In this document: one piece after another, positions 1 to 8,720 of the stretch
Numbering within the stretch: position 1 is the first letter of the stretch
Layout of the letters: each line of letters opens with the position of its first letter
From: Marinifilum sp965230805
GTDB lineage: Bacteria > Bacteroidota > Bacteroidia > Bacteroidales > Marinifilaceae
Assembly: GCF_965230805.1 (NCBI RefSeq)
Contig: NZ_OZ246019.1
Coordinates: 1,364,001-1,428,000 of the forward strand
DNA length: 64,000 nt
Direction: 5' to 3'
Program-made: the position numbers and the translations under genes
Notes under the pieces: generated by a model
The model's input: only the letters and a program-made list of their open reading frames with translations
Database searches by the model: none
What the model was told of the DNA's origin: nothing

Positions 1-1133
1 CCAATTTTTGAGCTACTACCAGATAAAGTTTGATAAACGTACACATTTTTATCGGTTAAGATGTATGCATTTCCATTCACATCATAAGGGTCATTCAGAA
101 TCAGATAGTCACCTTTCTTTGCAATGGTTCCTGCTGGACTACCGTTCACTTCCACTGAAACATTGTCTTCAGTAGCAACAATAATAGGTCTTTCAGTAGT
201 GGAGTTCCCCTTACCCCGTAAGATGATGTATTCGTTTCTAACCTGATCAATGGGTACAATTTGGTCAACACCTATATCCTGACCAGAAGGTCCTGCTGTC
301 CATGAACCACTGTTTACAACAATTGGTTTTGATGAAGTAACAGAAGTACCATTCATAGCATTCTTATCTTTATCCTGAAAGCCCGAAAGATCATGATCCA
401 CACCAACAATGTAACTCTCTCCTTTGTTTAAGGTTCTGGTAATAACAGTAGTTGGATCAACCGATTGTGCTTGCAACTGATTCGTAGTAGAATTAAACTC
501 AGTTAATCCAGATACTTTAATATTGCTGAAGTTTACAAGCGTATTGTCTTCGATTGCCATTACAGATATAAAATGGCTTCGTCGGTGGGTTGCACTATTT
601 TTATCAGTGTATACATGCCCCGACAAAAATTCAGTACCATAAGCGTAAGTTCCTTTTGTTGTTAGAGAACTTCCCTGATCTTTTGTAGAATGCCTCATGT
701 TAACAAAGAATGGCGCATCAGGAGAATAAAACCTGAGTCCTTCACTTGTTAGAACTTTGTTTAGCTCTTTAGCTCCTACAACGTTCTCAGGAAAATCGTA
801 TGTATGCGGATACTTGGTGATAACTCCTTTTTCATCTCCCGCAGAATTGTAAAAAGCATAAGATTTAGGCGATTGGTTACTTATAGTTACTTGGTCTATT
901 AAGTCATCATATCCTCGATAAATGTATACTGTGATGTCTTTTACAGAGTTGGTTGATAAAATTGCCCTGTGATAACCAATATCTTTTGGAACAGATGATC
1001 CATTATAAAAGGGCGGTACATAATGTTCGTAATCATATTGAGCAAAACCAGAAACCGGAAATGCAAACAGAACCAGAATAAAAATGGACTTTAATAAATA
1101 ATGAAATCGAGTAAAATTTAAACCAATAATCAT
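1..1133 (-). CDS. Secreted IgGFc-binding-domain-like protein, 5' part (cut by window edge)
   Basis: Open frame on the minus strand from an ATG at 1133 running off the window; 377 residues are visible. It starts MIIGLNFTRF followed by a hydrophobic stretch and VSGFAQ, which reads as a type I signal peptide cleaved after an Ala, so the protein is exported. The body is rich in beta-type sequence (for example YILRGKGNSTTERPIIV and ISVMAIEDNTLVNFSNI), which resembles the IgGFc-binding N-terminal domain common in large Bacteroidota surface proteins that often end in a gliding/type IX sorting domain. That C-terminus would lie outside the window, so secretion by type IX is only inference. The function of these proteins is not established; adhesion is a guess. 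It is separated from pepP by about 390 bases and a terminator. Confidence 0.6.
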   Translation of the reverse strand, partial: MIIGLNFTRFHYLLKSIFILVLFAFPVSGFAQYDYEHYVPPFYNGSSVPKDIGYHRAILSTNSVKDITVYIYRGYDDLIDQVTISNQSPKSYAFYNSAGDEKGVITKYPHTYDFPENVVGAKELNKVLTSEGLRFYSPDAPFFVNMRHSTKDQGSSLTTKGTYAYGTEFLSGHVYTDKNSATHRRSHFISVMAIEDNTLVNFSNIKVSGLTEFNSTTNQLQAQSVDPTTVITRTLNKGESYIVGVDHDLSGFQDKDKNAMNGTSVTSSKPIVVNSGSWTAGPSGQDIGVDQIVPIDQVRNEYIILRGKGNSTTERPIIVATEDNVSVEVNGSPAGTIAKKGDYLILNDPYDVNGNAYILTDKNVYVYQTLSGSSSKI

Positions 1134-1370
1134 ATCTTAAAATTCAGGATTTAGTAAAAGTTATTGTAAATCTTTTCCGGAGTAAGAAAAACCTTATTAC
1201 GATGATCCCTATTCCTTACAAAGACTAATTCAATGATATTGAGAACAATTCAAATATCAACTGATGTACATTGTATATATGGCTAATATTATTCCGCAAA
1301 TCTACTTTTTAAACTGATAAAAGCATACTTTTGTTACATATTTAATAAAAGTATTTAGTGCAGTCTCAAC

Positions 1371-1405
1371 AAAAAAACGACCCTTCTTTCGAAAGACCGT
1401 TTTTA
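1371..1405 (-). terminator. Terminator downstream of pepP
   Basis: Inverted repeat AAAAACG...CGTTTTT enclosing the palindrome CTTTCGAAAG, with a T-run on the minus strand. It lies about 120 bases after the pepP stop and is A/T-flanked on both sides, so it may act in both directions. Confidence 0.5.
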
Positions 1406-1430
1406 AACAATTATTATAATATTACGATTA

Positions 1431-1540
1431 CTACTTGATCTGTTAATAATTTCCCTTCAATTGCCAGATGCAAGCCTCAAGATCAAAATAATCATTCCCA
1501 TGTATGTTAACAATTATTTTAATCCTCTCATTTCATAACA
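1431..1540. repeat. Dispersed element copy A, overlapping the pepP 3' end
   Basis: About 100 bases that align over their whole length with 44783-44893 and partly with 62270-62334. Shared blocks are ATCTGTT.ATAATTT, AAGATCAAAATAATCAT and ATTTTAATCCT followed by TTTCATAA. Inside, ATCAAAATAAT and ATTATTTTAAT can pair as an 11-bp stem. The element's end includes the last codons of pepP. Confidence 0.55.
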
Positions 1541-2913
1541 GATTCAACCTCATCTACTGATATTGGAATTCTTTTACCAATTAACCTATTACCTGTTTCC
1601 GTAACCAAAACATCATCCTCTAAACGAATACCTCCAAAGTTGCGATATTCATTTACTTTATCGTAATTGATAAACTCAGTATATAATCCTTCATTTTGAA
1701 ACTTATCAATTAAAGCCGGAATAAAGTAAATTCCAGGTTCATTCGTTAATACAAATCCTGGCTTCAACTCCTTACCCAAACGTAAATATGCTGTTCCAAA
1801 TTGATCGATTCTTTGAACTTCATCATCATATCCTACGTAGTTTTCCCCATAGTCTTCCATATCATGAACATCAAGCCCCATCATATGCCCCAAACCATGT
1901 GGCATAAACAATGCATGAGCACCTGCTTTTACAGCTTCATCAACATCACCTTTCATTAAACCTAGTTTTTTCAATCCTGTTGCCAGAACTTTGCAAACCT
2001 CAAGATGAATGCTCTGGTATGTAACACCCGGACGAATCAACTCATTACCAGTGTTAATTCCCTCGAGCACGATTTCATAAATTTCTTTTTGCTTTTGAGA
2101 GAACTTACCCCCAACTGGAATCGTTCTTGTGTTATCCGAAGCGTAATGAGAATCTGTTTCGGCGCCACAATCCACCAATAATAAGTCACCAGCTTTTAAC
2201 AAATTACCATGTTCATGATTGTGAAGGGTCTCACCTCTTTTTGAAACAATAGCGGGGAATGATAACAAACCACCTGCACGCAGAGCAATAGCCTCACACT
2301 CACCTGCAATTTCTCTTTCGTACACTCCATCTTTCGCCATTTTCATAGCTGTAGTATGAATTTCATATCCAATAGCTGCTGCTCTTTCTAATTCTTTGAT
2401 CTCATACTCATCCTTAATTTCGCGCAAAGCAACAACTGCTTTTATAAAATCCAATGAGGAGTTCTCTTTAATGGCATGTAGAGGAGTACCTAGCATCTCG
2501 TGAATTAAAATTTTATTCTCAGCGCGGTAAACCGGCAAGAAATGAATTTTACGTCCTGCTTTCACCGCATCTGCAACAAATATTTTGAATTCAGCAAAAG
2601 GAGCAGTATTTACCAAACCGAATTCAGCCGCCTGATCTACAACACTTGGCTGAGGTCCCATCCAAATGATATCATCAATATCTACATCATTACCAAACAC
2701 ATAATCTTTGTTTTCATCAATATCGAAAACACCTGCGAAACCAGGATGATCAATACCAAAGAAATACAGGAATGTACTATCCTGACGGTAATGATAAATA
2801 TTACCGGCATAATTCATTGGAGCATCTGGATTGCCCAAAACAATGGCAATTCCATCTTTCATAGATGCTCTTAATTTCTCGCGTCTGTTTATATAAACTT
2901 CTTTTGGAAACAT
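1528..2913 (-). CDS. pepP: Xaa-Pro aminopeptidase (M24B)
   Basis: A 461-residue cytosolic metallopeptidase that removes N-terminal residues preceding proline. The N-terminal half (about 1-150) is the aminopeptidase P N-domain; the C-terminal pita-bread domain carries all five metal ligands: D248 (LLLVDCG), D260 (SDNTRT), H343 (HGLGHMMGLDVHD), E392 (NEPGIYF) and E432 (GGIRLEDD). No signal peptide is seen. The start is an ATG at 2913, giving a length normal for bacterial AMPP-type enzymes. It is transcribed alone, with a terminator-like hairpin downstream at 1371-1405. The last few codons overlap a dispersed repeat. Confidence 0.93.
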   Translation of the reverse strand: MFPKEVYINRREKLRASMKDGIAIVLGNPDAPMNYAGNIYHYRQDSTFLYFFGIDHPGFAGVFDIDENKDYVFGNDVDIDDIIWMGPQPSVVDQAAEFGLVNTAPFAEFKIFVADAVKAGRKIHFLPVYRAENKILIHEMLGTPLHAIKENSSLDFIKAVVALREIKDEYEIKELERAAAIGYEIHTTAMKMAKDGVYEREIAGECEAIALRAGGLLSFPAIVSKRGETLHNHEHGNLLKAGDLLLVDCGAETDSHYASDNTRTIPVGGKFSQKQKEIYEIVLEGINTGNELIRPGVTYQSIHLEVCKVLATGLKKLGLMKGDVDEAVKAGAHALFMPHGLGHMMGLDVHDMEDYGENYVGYDDEVQRIDQFGTAYLRLGKELKPGFVLTNEPGIYFIPALIDKFQNEGLYTEFINYDKVNEYRNFGGIRLEDDVLVTETGNRLIGKRIPISVDEVESVMK

Positions 2914-3271
2914 GTTAATAGTATTTAAATTTTAAGATTTTGTAAGATACAAAAATAGCAAGCTTTTACTTCATTTTTTGTCTTTTATCAATTTATAAAC
3001 GCATTATCCTAAAATTAGTCCAGTATCATAAGAAAACAGGTATTATTTATAAAGTCCTCTAAAATCTCAAACAAAGGGGAGCTGATATAGGGCAATTGCG
3101 AGCTTAATCACAAAAAGATCAAGGAGTGAAAGAATTTTGCAAACTGAATCATGCCCGTTTCAGAGTAAAACTGGAATATATAGATGCTCTCCGCCAATTA
3201 CTAATCTAAATTTGGCATAGCATGCCGGATATGGAAGAAATTTTTGGTTCAGAAATGGTATTGGTTCATGA
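2914..3271. other. Non-coding stretch with a possible degraded transposase-orfA remnant
   Basis: Between pepP and the lrp terminator. On the plus strand about 3109-3213 reads KDQGVKEFCKLNHARF then a short tail ending in DALRQLLI and a stop. The first part resembles the start of small IS66-type accessory ORFs, as if a middle piece had been deleted. The similarity is weak and no start codon or inverted ends were found. The 5' part (2914-3000) is AT-rich pepP leader. Confidence 0.25.
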
Positions 3272-3302
3272 AAAAAGGCTCCCGTTTAAGAAGCCTTTAA
3301 AG
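3272..3302 (-). terminator. Terminator of the Lrp-family gene
   Basis: On the minus strand AAAGGCTTCT, a loop, then AGCCTTTTTT forms a stem with a T-run 15-45 bases after the regulator's stop codon. Confidence 0.65.
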
Positions 3303-3317
3303 TAACACAAAATATTC

Positions 3318-3773
3318 TTATAATTTTATTTCTCTATCAACTGTTTGATCCAATGATATAAATGTTTCAGTTTTTGATACTCCATCAATATTCTGAAGTG
3401 TATTAATTAAAACATCCATAAGATGTTGGTTATCTCTGCACAGCATTTTCACCAAAAATGTATAATTTCCAGTTGTAAAATGACACTCCACAATTTCAGG
3501 AATAGCTTCGATACTGTCAACAACCGTTTTATACTGATGTGCATGATCCAGAATAATCCCGACAAATGCACAAACTTCGTATCCCAAGGCACGAGGTTTT
3601 ACAATAAATCTAGACCCATCAATAATTCCGGCATCCTCAAGTTTTTTTACTCGCTGATGAATGGCAGCTCCTGAAATCCCGCACTCTCTTGCAATTTCAA
3701 GAAATGGTATACGAGCATTTTTGATCAAATAAGATAATATCTTCTGATCTACTTCATCAATTTGAATCTTCAT
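3318..3773 (-). CDS. Lrp/AsnC family transcriptional regulator
   Basis: A 151-residue DNA-binding regulator. Residues 1-60 form the AsnC-type winged helix-turn-helix (DQKILSYLIKNARIPFLEIARECGISGAAIHQRVKKLEDAGII), and residues about 65-145 form the RAM/ligand-binding domain with the typical G-N-Y (TTGNYTFLVKM) and DGVSKTETFISL segments. Such proteins act as dimers or octamers and sense amino acids. The effector cannot be read from the sequence. It is monocistronic, divergent from cobQ across a 314-base gap, and has its own terminator. It could regulate itself or cobQ, which is inference only. Confidence 0.9.
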   Translation of the reverse strand: MKIQIDEVDQKILSYLIKNARIPFLEIARECGISGAAIHQRVKKLEDAGIIDGSRFIVKPRALGYEVCAFVGIILDHAHQYKTVVDSIEAIPEIVECHFTTGNYTFLVKMLCRDNQHLMDVLINTLQNIDGVSKTETFISLDQTVDREIKL

Positions 3774-4016
3774 ATTCTAACAGTTAGGGTAAATCATAAA
3801 AGGCTTATCACTTTCATTCCTTCAAAACCTTATTACAAATCATTACAATAAAGGCAAAATTAATAATAATTTATAAGCTGCATGAAATCTATCTGCCTTT
3901 AGTTGCAAATTAAGAACAAATCCATTCTTTTTCTATAGATAGTGTGACTACCATACGATTAACCCTTAAAACTAATTTGAATGTGATTCAATTAGGATAT
4001 CTCTGTAATAAAAAAT

Positions 4017-4024
4017 TAATTTTG
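4017..4024 (+). promoter_or_regulatory. Candidate -7 element upstream of cobQ
   Basis: TAATTTTG matches the Bacteroidota -7 consensus TAnnTTTG, 63 bases before the cobQ ATG. No good -33 TTG is present at the usual 19-base spacing (TTAGGA lies there), so support is partial. No cobalamin riboswitch core was found in this leader. Confidence 0.35.
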
Positions 4025-4087
4025 TGGTGTAATACTGGTATGAACACCTTATATAAACTGAGTTTGAGGTAAAATAAAGAGTTTAAG

Positions 4088-5560
4088 ATGAATAAACTAA
4101 AACCTTTAATGCTTGTAGGAACAGGGTCTGATGTGGGGAAAAGCATCGTAAACACGGGATTCTGTCGTATTTTATTGCAAGATGGATATAATCCTGCTCC
4201 CTTTAAGGCACAAAATATGTCTTTGAATTCTTTTGCAACACCAGAAGGGTTTGAAATCGGTCGTGCTCAAGCTGTTCAAGCCGAAGCATGCGGTATCAGT
4301 TGTCATACCGACATGAATCCAATCCTTTTAAAACCGACCAATGATAAAAGCTCGCAAGTTGTCTTAAATGGGAAACCTGTGGGAACACAAACCGCCTATG
4401 ATTACTTTATGAGTAATAACAAATCAGCCTTATTCGAAGAAGCCAAAGCTGCATTTTATCGATTAGAACAGCAATACAATCCTATTGTTTTAGAGGGGGC
4501 TGGAAGCATATCTGAACTCAATTTAAAGTCAAGGGATATTACCAATATGAAAATGGCTGTTGAAACCGATGCAGTTACCTATTTAATTGCTGATATTGAC
4601 AAAGGTGGTGTATTTGCAAGCGTTTATGGAAACATTGCCCTTCTTGACGAAGAAGAAAGAAATCAAATCAAAGGAATCCTAATCAACAAATTCCGTGGAG
4701 ACATCCATTTGTTTAAAGAAGGAAAAAACATTCTTGAAGACTTAACCGGCAAACCTGTTATTGGTGTACTTCCTTATTTCAGAGACATTCACATAGAGGA
4801 AGAAGATTCGGTAAGTTTGGAGAAAAAATTTAGTAATGCCCAAACAGGGAAAGTAAACTGTGCAGTAATACTGCTACCACGCATGGCAAACTTTACCGAT
4901 TTTAATGTGCTGGAACAAGACCCACGTGTGCATTTGTACTATACCAATAACTTTAAGGAAATTGAAAATGCTGACATTGTAATTATCCCGGGAAGCAAAA
5001 ATACCATATCTGACCTACAAGAACTGAAGAACAAGGGTATAGCCAAAGCCATTATAAATGCATATAAGAATGGGAAAAAAGTGATAGGTATTTGTGGTGG
5101 ATATCAAATGATGGGAAGTGTAATCGCTGATCCAAAAGGAGTAGAAGGTAACATCAAGAAAATTAATGGTTTAGGATTATTACCTATCAAAACGGTAATT
5201 ACAGAAGAAAAGTTAACTGAACAATGCGAGTTTTTTTTTAAAAATTATAATGACACCTGTGTAGGCTATGAGATTCACATGGGGAAAAGCTCTGCATTGG
5301 AAGATGAAAACTACTTAAATAATTTGTCAAACGGCAAGCAAGAAGGATACACCCTGGATGAAAACTGCTGGGGTTCTTACATTCATGGAATCCTTGACAA
5401 TTCTGTTGTAATCAAGGATTTATTGTCAGGTTTCGAAGCGATATCCGAGAATGAATTCAATTACAAGACTTTCAAAGAAGAACAGTACGACAAATTGGCT
5501 GATGTAATCCGCAAAAGCGTTGACATGAAATTATTTTACAAGCATTTATCACAAGAATAA
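4088..5560 (+). CDS. cobQ: Cobyric acid synthase (cobyrate a,c-type amidotransferase family, CobQ)
   Basis: A 490-residue glutamine-dependent amidotransferase that amidates four carboxylates of adenosylcobyrinic acid a,c-diamide in cobalamin biosynthesis. The N-terminal dethiobiotin-synthetase-like ATPase domain has the P-loop variant GTGSDVGKS (11-19) and the family signature PFKAQNMSLNS (37-47). The C-terminal class I glutaminase domain carries the nucleophile C336 in GICGGYQMMG and the histidine H433 in YIHGILDN. Length is normal. The next gene starts one base after the stop, so both are almost certainly co-transcribed. CbiZ, which makes cobyric acid from salvaged cobinamide, is encoded tail-to-tail 0.5 kb away. 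Confidence 0.95.
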   Translation: MNKLKPLMLVGTGSDVGKSIVNTGFCRILLQDGYNPAPFKAQNMSLNSFATPEGFEIGRAQAVQAEACGISCHTDMNPILLKPTNDKSSQVVLNGKPVGTQTAYDYFMSNNKSALFEEAKAAFYRLEQQYNPIVLEGAGSISELNLKSRDITNMKMAVETDAVTYLIADIDKGGVFASVYGNIALLDEEERNQIKGILINKFRGDIHLFKEGKNILEDLTGKPVIGVLPYFRDIHIEEEDSVSLEKKFSNAQTGKVNCAVILLPRMANFTDFNVLEQDPRVHLYYTNNFKEIENADIVIIPGSKNTISDLQELKNKGIAKAIINAYKNGKKVIGICGGYQMMGSVIADPKGVEGNIKKINGLGLLPIKTVITEEKLTEQCEFFFKNYNDTCVGYEIHMGKSSALEDENYLNNLSNGKQEGYTLDENCWGSYIHGILDNSVVIKDLLSGFEAISENEFNYKTFKEEQYDKLADVIRKSVDMKLFYKHLSQE

Positions 5561-5561
5561 A

Positions 5562-6104
5562 ATGACAATAATAAACAGGTTTATTATTACAGGCGGTCCT
5601 GGATCCGGAAAATCAAGTCTTTTAAATGCTCTAAAAAATCAAGGGTACAAGGGATTTGAAGAAATATCTCGCATAATAATCCGTGAGCAGCAAGAAATAA
5701 ATGGGGATAAACTTCCATGGAAAAACCTTGCTGATTTTGCTGAGATCTGCTACGAAAGGATGCTGAAACAGCTGGATGATTACAATTCGAGAAGCTACTG
5801 CTTTTACGACAGAGGAATTCCGGATATCATCGCATATGTTCGACGCGGAGGCCTTCAGGTTCCTTCAAAATATTTTGAAAATTGCAACCAATATCACCCC
5901 AGTGTTTTCATTACACCACCATGGCAGCAAATTTTTATTAACGATGCAGAACGCCCGGAATCATTTAAGGATTCAATGGAAATCTATCAATATTTGAAAA
6001 ATACATACAAAGAACTGGGCTTCCAGATCATTGAGCTACCAAAAGCATCAATAAAGAAAAGAGTTGAATTTATTGAAGCTTATTTGTCATCCTGCAAAGA
6101 CTGA
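5562..6104 (+). CDS. Small P-loop NTPase (AAA_28-like), co-transcribed with cobQ
   Basis: A 180-residue protein with a Walker A motif GGPGSGKSS at residues 11-19 and a second acidic/arginine motif FYDRGIPDIIAYVRRGG near 82-98, the layout of AAA_28-type predicted ATPases/kinases. Its start lies one base after the cobQ stop, which suggests translational coupling and a role in corrinoid metabolism. A nucleotide kinase-like activity is only a guess, and the known cobinamide kinases (CobU, CobY) look different. Its last 25 bases overlap, on the opposite strand, the last codons of cbiZ. The overlapping region is coding on both strands. Confidence 0.8.
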   Translation: MTIINRFIITGGPGSGKSSLLNALKNQGYKGFEEISRIIIREQQEINGDKLPWKNLADFAEICYERMLKQLDDYNSRSYCFYDRGIPDIIAYVRRGGLQVPSKYFENCNQYHPSVFITPPWQQIFINDAERPESFKDSMEIYQYLKNTYKELGFQIIELPKASIKKRVEFIEAYLSSCKD

Positions 6105-6748
6105 CTTATTCCTGCAATCACTGCTTTGGCCAGAAGTTCGCCAAAAAGAACATGTTTGCCACAGTAAACCACATCAGGGCCATTTCCACAAGCAATTGCG
6201 GTGGAATCGGTTCCGGTTCCGGTTGCAAGCTGTCCCGAAACTCTGCTCATAACTTTCATATCCTGCATACAAGCAGCCTTCGCTTCTGCAACCATCATTA
6301 CACATTCAACCATAGCCGCTTCGGATAAACATGCATTGGTAAGAATTAAGATATTAATGGTTCCAAGCTTTCTGCATTCCTCATTCATAAACTTGTAGTC
6401 TGCAATATCTCCTGCCCTACGAGCATTCGACACCCCTGCAGTCACCAGTGCATCTATCCAAATGCCTTGCTCCTCTACCCGAACACAACAAAAAGATTTC
6501 ATAAATGCCGCAGTCATCATTCCCACACAAACTCCACTCCATTCATTTGCTTTTGCCATTTTTCCCAAAGTCAGTTCCGGTTTTTCGAACTCTGTACGCT
6601 TATCATTAAAATTTGCATCAACATTGGTATTTAAAAAGTGATTCGCCATTTGGAATCCACCATTTAAAATCGACGAACTGAGCATTCTTACAGACCTCTC
6701 GAACCTAACATGAAGAAACTTCTCATTACATTCTATATGGTAATTCAT
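6080..6748 (-). CDS. cbiZ: Adenosylcobinamide amidohydrolase
   Basis: A 222-residue protein matching CbiZ, which cleaves the aminopropanol tail from adenosylcobinamide to give adenosylcobyric acid for salvage. Recognised segments are ALVTAGVSNARRAGD, the GTINILILTNACLSEAAMVECV strand-helix unit, and the C-terminal ATGTGTDSTAIACG...YCGKHVLFGELLAKAV block that is typical of the family. It is the third gene of a minus-strand operon (TetR regulator, dus, cbiZ) with a 3-base gap after dus. It points toward the cobQ operon, and the two 3' ends overlap by 25 bases. Both routes meet at cobyric acid, which supports the functional link. Confidence 0.88.
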   Translation of the reverse strand: MNYHIECNEKFLHVRFERSVRMLSSSILNGGFQMANHFLNTNVDANFNDKRTEFEKPELTLGKMAKANEWSGVCVGMMTAAFMKSFCCVRVEEQGIWIDALVTAGVSNARRAGDIADYKFMNEECRKLGTINILILTNACLSEAAMVECVMMVAEAKAACMQDMKVMSRVSGQLATGTGTDSTAIACGNGPDVVYCGKHVLFGELLAKAVIAGISQSLQDDK

Positions 6749-6751
6749 GAT

Positions 6752-7699
6752 TCACTCATTTTTCAGATTTTGAATAAAAGCAAAATCAACAGCTTGTTTA
6801 TACTTTTTAATTCCAACCGATTTTTTAATGAGTTTATATACTTTTTTCTCATTCTCAAAATGCTTGGCAAAATATTCCCAAAACGGTTTCATTTTTTGCA
6901 TAATCTGGCTTTCCCCTTGGAGGTATGATGCATACAATTGAAAAATTTCATCATGAACAGCTTTTAGTTTGCACTTCATTTCATCGCATGCAGGAATCTC
7001 AAATCCTTTGATCTTTGCAGGCAACCAATAGTCTTGCAAAACTCCGCGTCCGATCATTACATGCTGTAAATCTGGCAAAGAATCCCTTACTATTTTAAAA
7101 TCAACCAAAGTATTTATATCTCCATTGTATGCCAAATAATTACCATATCTCGCAAATAAATCCACAAATCGATTGAGATTTGCCTTTCCTTTATATAACT
7201 GTTTTCCTATGCGTGGATGAACAATCACTTCTGCAAGCCCATTCTGTTTTAAAATAGGGAGTATTAGATCAATCTCCTTATCATCCTGTAATCCCAATCG
7301 TAATTTTACCGATAATTTGATTTTTTTTCGGAAAGTGGTTTTTAGGATTTCTTCCACATTATCGGGATAAAGTAATATTCCTGACCCCTTGCTCTTTTTT
7401 GTTACCATTGGATACGGACATCCCATATTCCAATTCATTTCCGAGAAGCCCAGATTTGAGAAATAATCTTCAAAATAACTGAACTCTTTAGCTGTTCCGC
7501 ACAAAAATTGGGGAATTAAACCTTTATTTCTTTCATTAAAAGGCTCCACTTCACGTTTATGAGCAGTTTTAACAATTCCATCGTTCTGCAAAACAAGAAA
7601 AGGAGTATAGAACTGATCTATACTCCCAATATGCTTTTGAAAAGCCAGTCTGAATACCCAATCGGTATATCCCTGTACAGGAGCGAGTGATAATTTCAT
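6752..7699 (-). CDS. tRNA-dihydrouridine synthase family protein
   Basis: A flavoenzyme that reduces uridines in the tRNA D-loop. It starts MKLSLAPVQGYTDWVFR, the usual Dus N-terminus (LAPMxGxTD), and has the catalytic-cysteine segment MNWNMGCPYPMVTKKSKGSG plus the FMN/tRNA-binding IVHPRIGKQLYKG. The ATG at 7699 (315 residues) was preferred. A TTG at 7708 would add three residues and lies only 1 base from the stop of the upstream TetR gene, but nothing favours it. It belongs to the divergent Bacteroidota Dus group rather than clear DusA/B/C, so no symbol is given. It is co-transcribed with the TetR-type regulator upstream and cbiZ downstream. Confidence 0.88.
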   Translation of the reverse strand: MKLSLAPVQGYTDWVFRLAFQKHIGSIDQFYTPFLVLQNDGIVKTAHKREVEPFNERNKGLIPQFLCGTAKEFSYFEDYFSNLGFSEMNWNMGCPYPMVTKKSKGSGILLYPDNVEEILKTTFRKKIKLSVKLRLGLQDDKEIDLILPILKQNGLAEVIVHPRIGKQLYKGKANLNRFVDLFARYGNYLAYNGDINTLVDFKIVRDSLPDLQHVMIGRGVLQDYWLPAKIKGFEIPACDEMKCKLKAVHDEIFQLYASYLQGESQIMQKMKPFWEYFAKHFENEKKVYKLIKKSVGIKKYKQAVDFAFIQNLKNE

Positions 7700-7709
7700 T
7701 GAATGCAAT

Positions 7710-8336
7710 TTATCGTCCGAAGCTCAAAACACCTAAAAGCTGTTTCCTTTGGCGATAATATATTAATCCGTCTTCTGTTGCAATGCTTTTTACAAATTTG
7801 TCAATCATGGTATCGTAGATGGTTCCAAATTTAAACCGTTCCGGAGGATACAATTCCGGATTGTGCATATCTTCAAGACGAGAGAGGTACATTCTTCCCA
7901 CCATTTCGCCACTTAAATCGTTACGATACATTCCCTGTGCAATTCCCTTTTGAATGTTGATCTGAATTTTATCGAAAATAAACCCCATTCTAACTTCCAT
8001 ATGCTTCGCGTAGATCTCAGGAAAATAATTTTCGAGCTCCATGGTTATCGAAGGAGTTACATGCTCAAACTTATCATTTATCTCCTGACTCACTATAAAT
8101 AAAATGTCAATGGCATTTTGTCCATCAAAATTGTACTCCAGAAAAATAGCCTCGAAACTTTTTCTTTCATACTCAAGGATTTTTTCAACCAATTCCTCCT
8201 TTGAATTAACAAAACTTGATATATCCCTCTCCGACACACCAAAATCTATAATCTTTTCAAAAGAGAAATCTTTCAATCCATTTTTTAGCAAAAAGGCTCG
8301 TACCTTTTCAATAATACGCACAAATTCCTTATCCAT
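7710..8336 (-). CDS. TetR/AcrR-like transcriptional regulator
   Basis: A 208-residue protein whose first 50 residues fit a TetR DNA-binding domain (IEKVRAFLLKNGLKDFSFEKIIDFGVSERDISSFVNSKEELVEKIL), although the turn between recognition helices is less canonical than usual. The rest is helical, as in TetR ligand domains. It is the first gene of the operon with dus and cbiZ, and its stop lies 10 bases before the dus ATG. It may regulate this operon; the ligand is unknown. Confidence 0.75.
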   Translation of the reverse strand: MDKEFVRIIEKVRAFLLKNGLKDFSFEKIIDFGVSERDISSFVNSKEELVEKILEYERKSFEAIFLEYNFDGQNAIDILFIVSQEINDKFEHVTPSITMELENYFPEIYAKHMEVRMGFIFDKIQINIQKGIAQGMYRNDLSGEMVGRMYLSRLEDMHNPELYPPERFKFGTIYDTMIDKFVKSIATEDGLIYYRQRKQLLGVLSFGR

Positions 8337-8590
8337 ATGTTCTTATCACTATCAATTTTTGCGAATTGTAATACATACAATTCTCTTTTTTTAATATCCC
8401 CTAAATTAAGAAAAAAAGCACAGAAATTTTCGGCTTAACCAAATACTTTGGAATCACCCATGCTTTATCCCATACGTATCAAGTATGCAATTTTAATATT
8501 TTTGTTAGAGTTCGGAAAAAATTATTCATCATTTAAGGGCTCTTCATTGATAAAAATGGGTGATTCATAAAAATTGGGGGTGTAGAAGTC

Positions 8591-8720
8591 TTAGATTTTA
8601 AAACATATAGTATCTTTACCGCTGAATGGATACTTTTAATACATAGGGTGATTGAAAGTTCTTTTTCATAAGTAAATTTAAGTAGTAGTTTTTGGGCGGC
8701 TAGTCACCGCCCATTTTTTG
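8591..8720 (+). ncRNA. Candidate small RNA ending in a strong intrinsic terminator
   Basis: A GC-rich hairpin GGGCGG-ctagtca-CCGCCC (8694-8712) is followed by ATTTTTTG, a textbook terminator on the plus strand. No open frame precedes it. About 75 bases upstream TATCTTTA (8611-8618) resembles a -7 element, with TTAG at 8591 about 17 bases before it. A transcript of roughly 95 nt, from about 8625 to 8719, would result. No Rfam family was recognised. It could equally be the tail of a lost gene. Confidence 0.35.

Noticed and set aside
3774..4087. Cobalamin riboswitch upstream of cobQ
   Set aside because: No B12-box-like core and no long structured leader were found; only a -7-like element is present.
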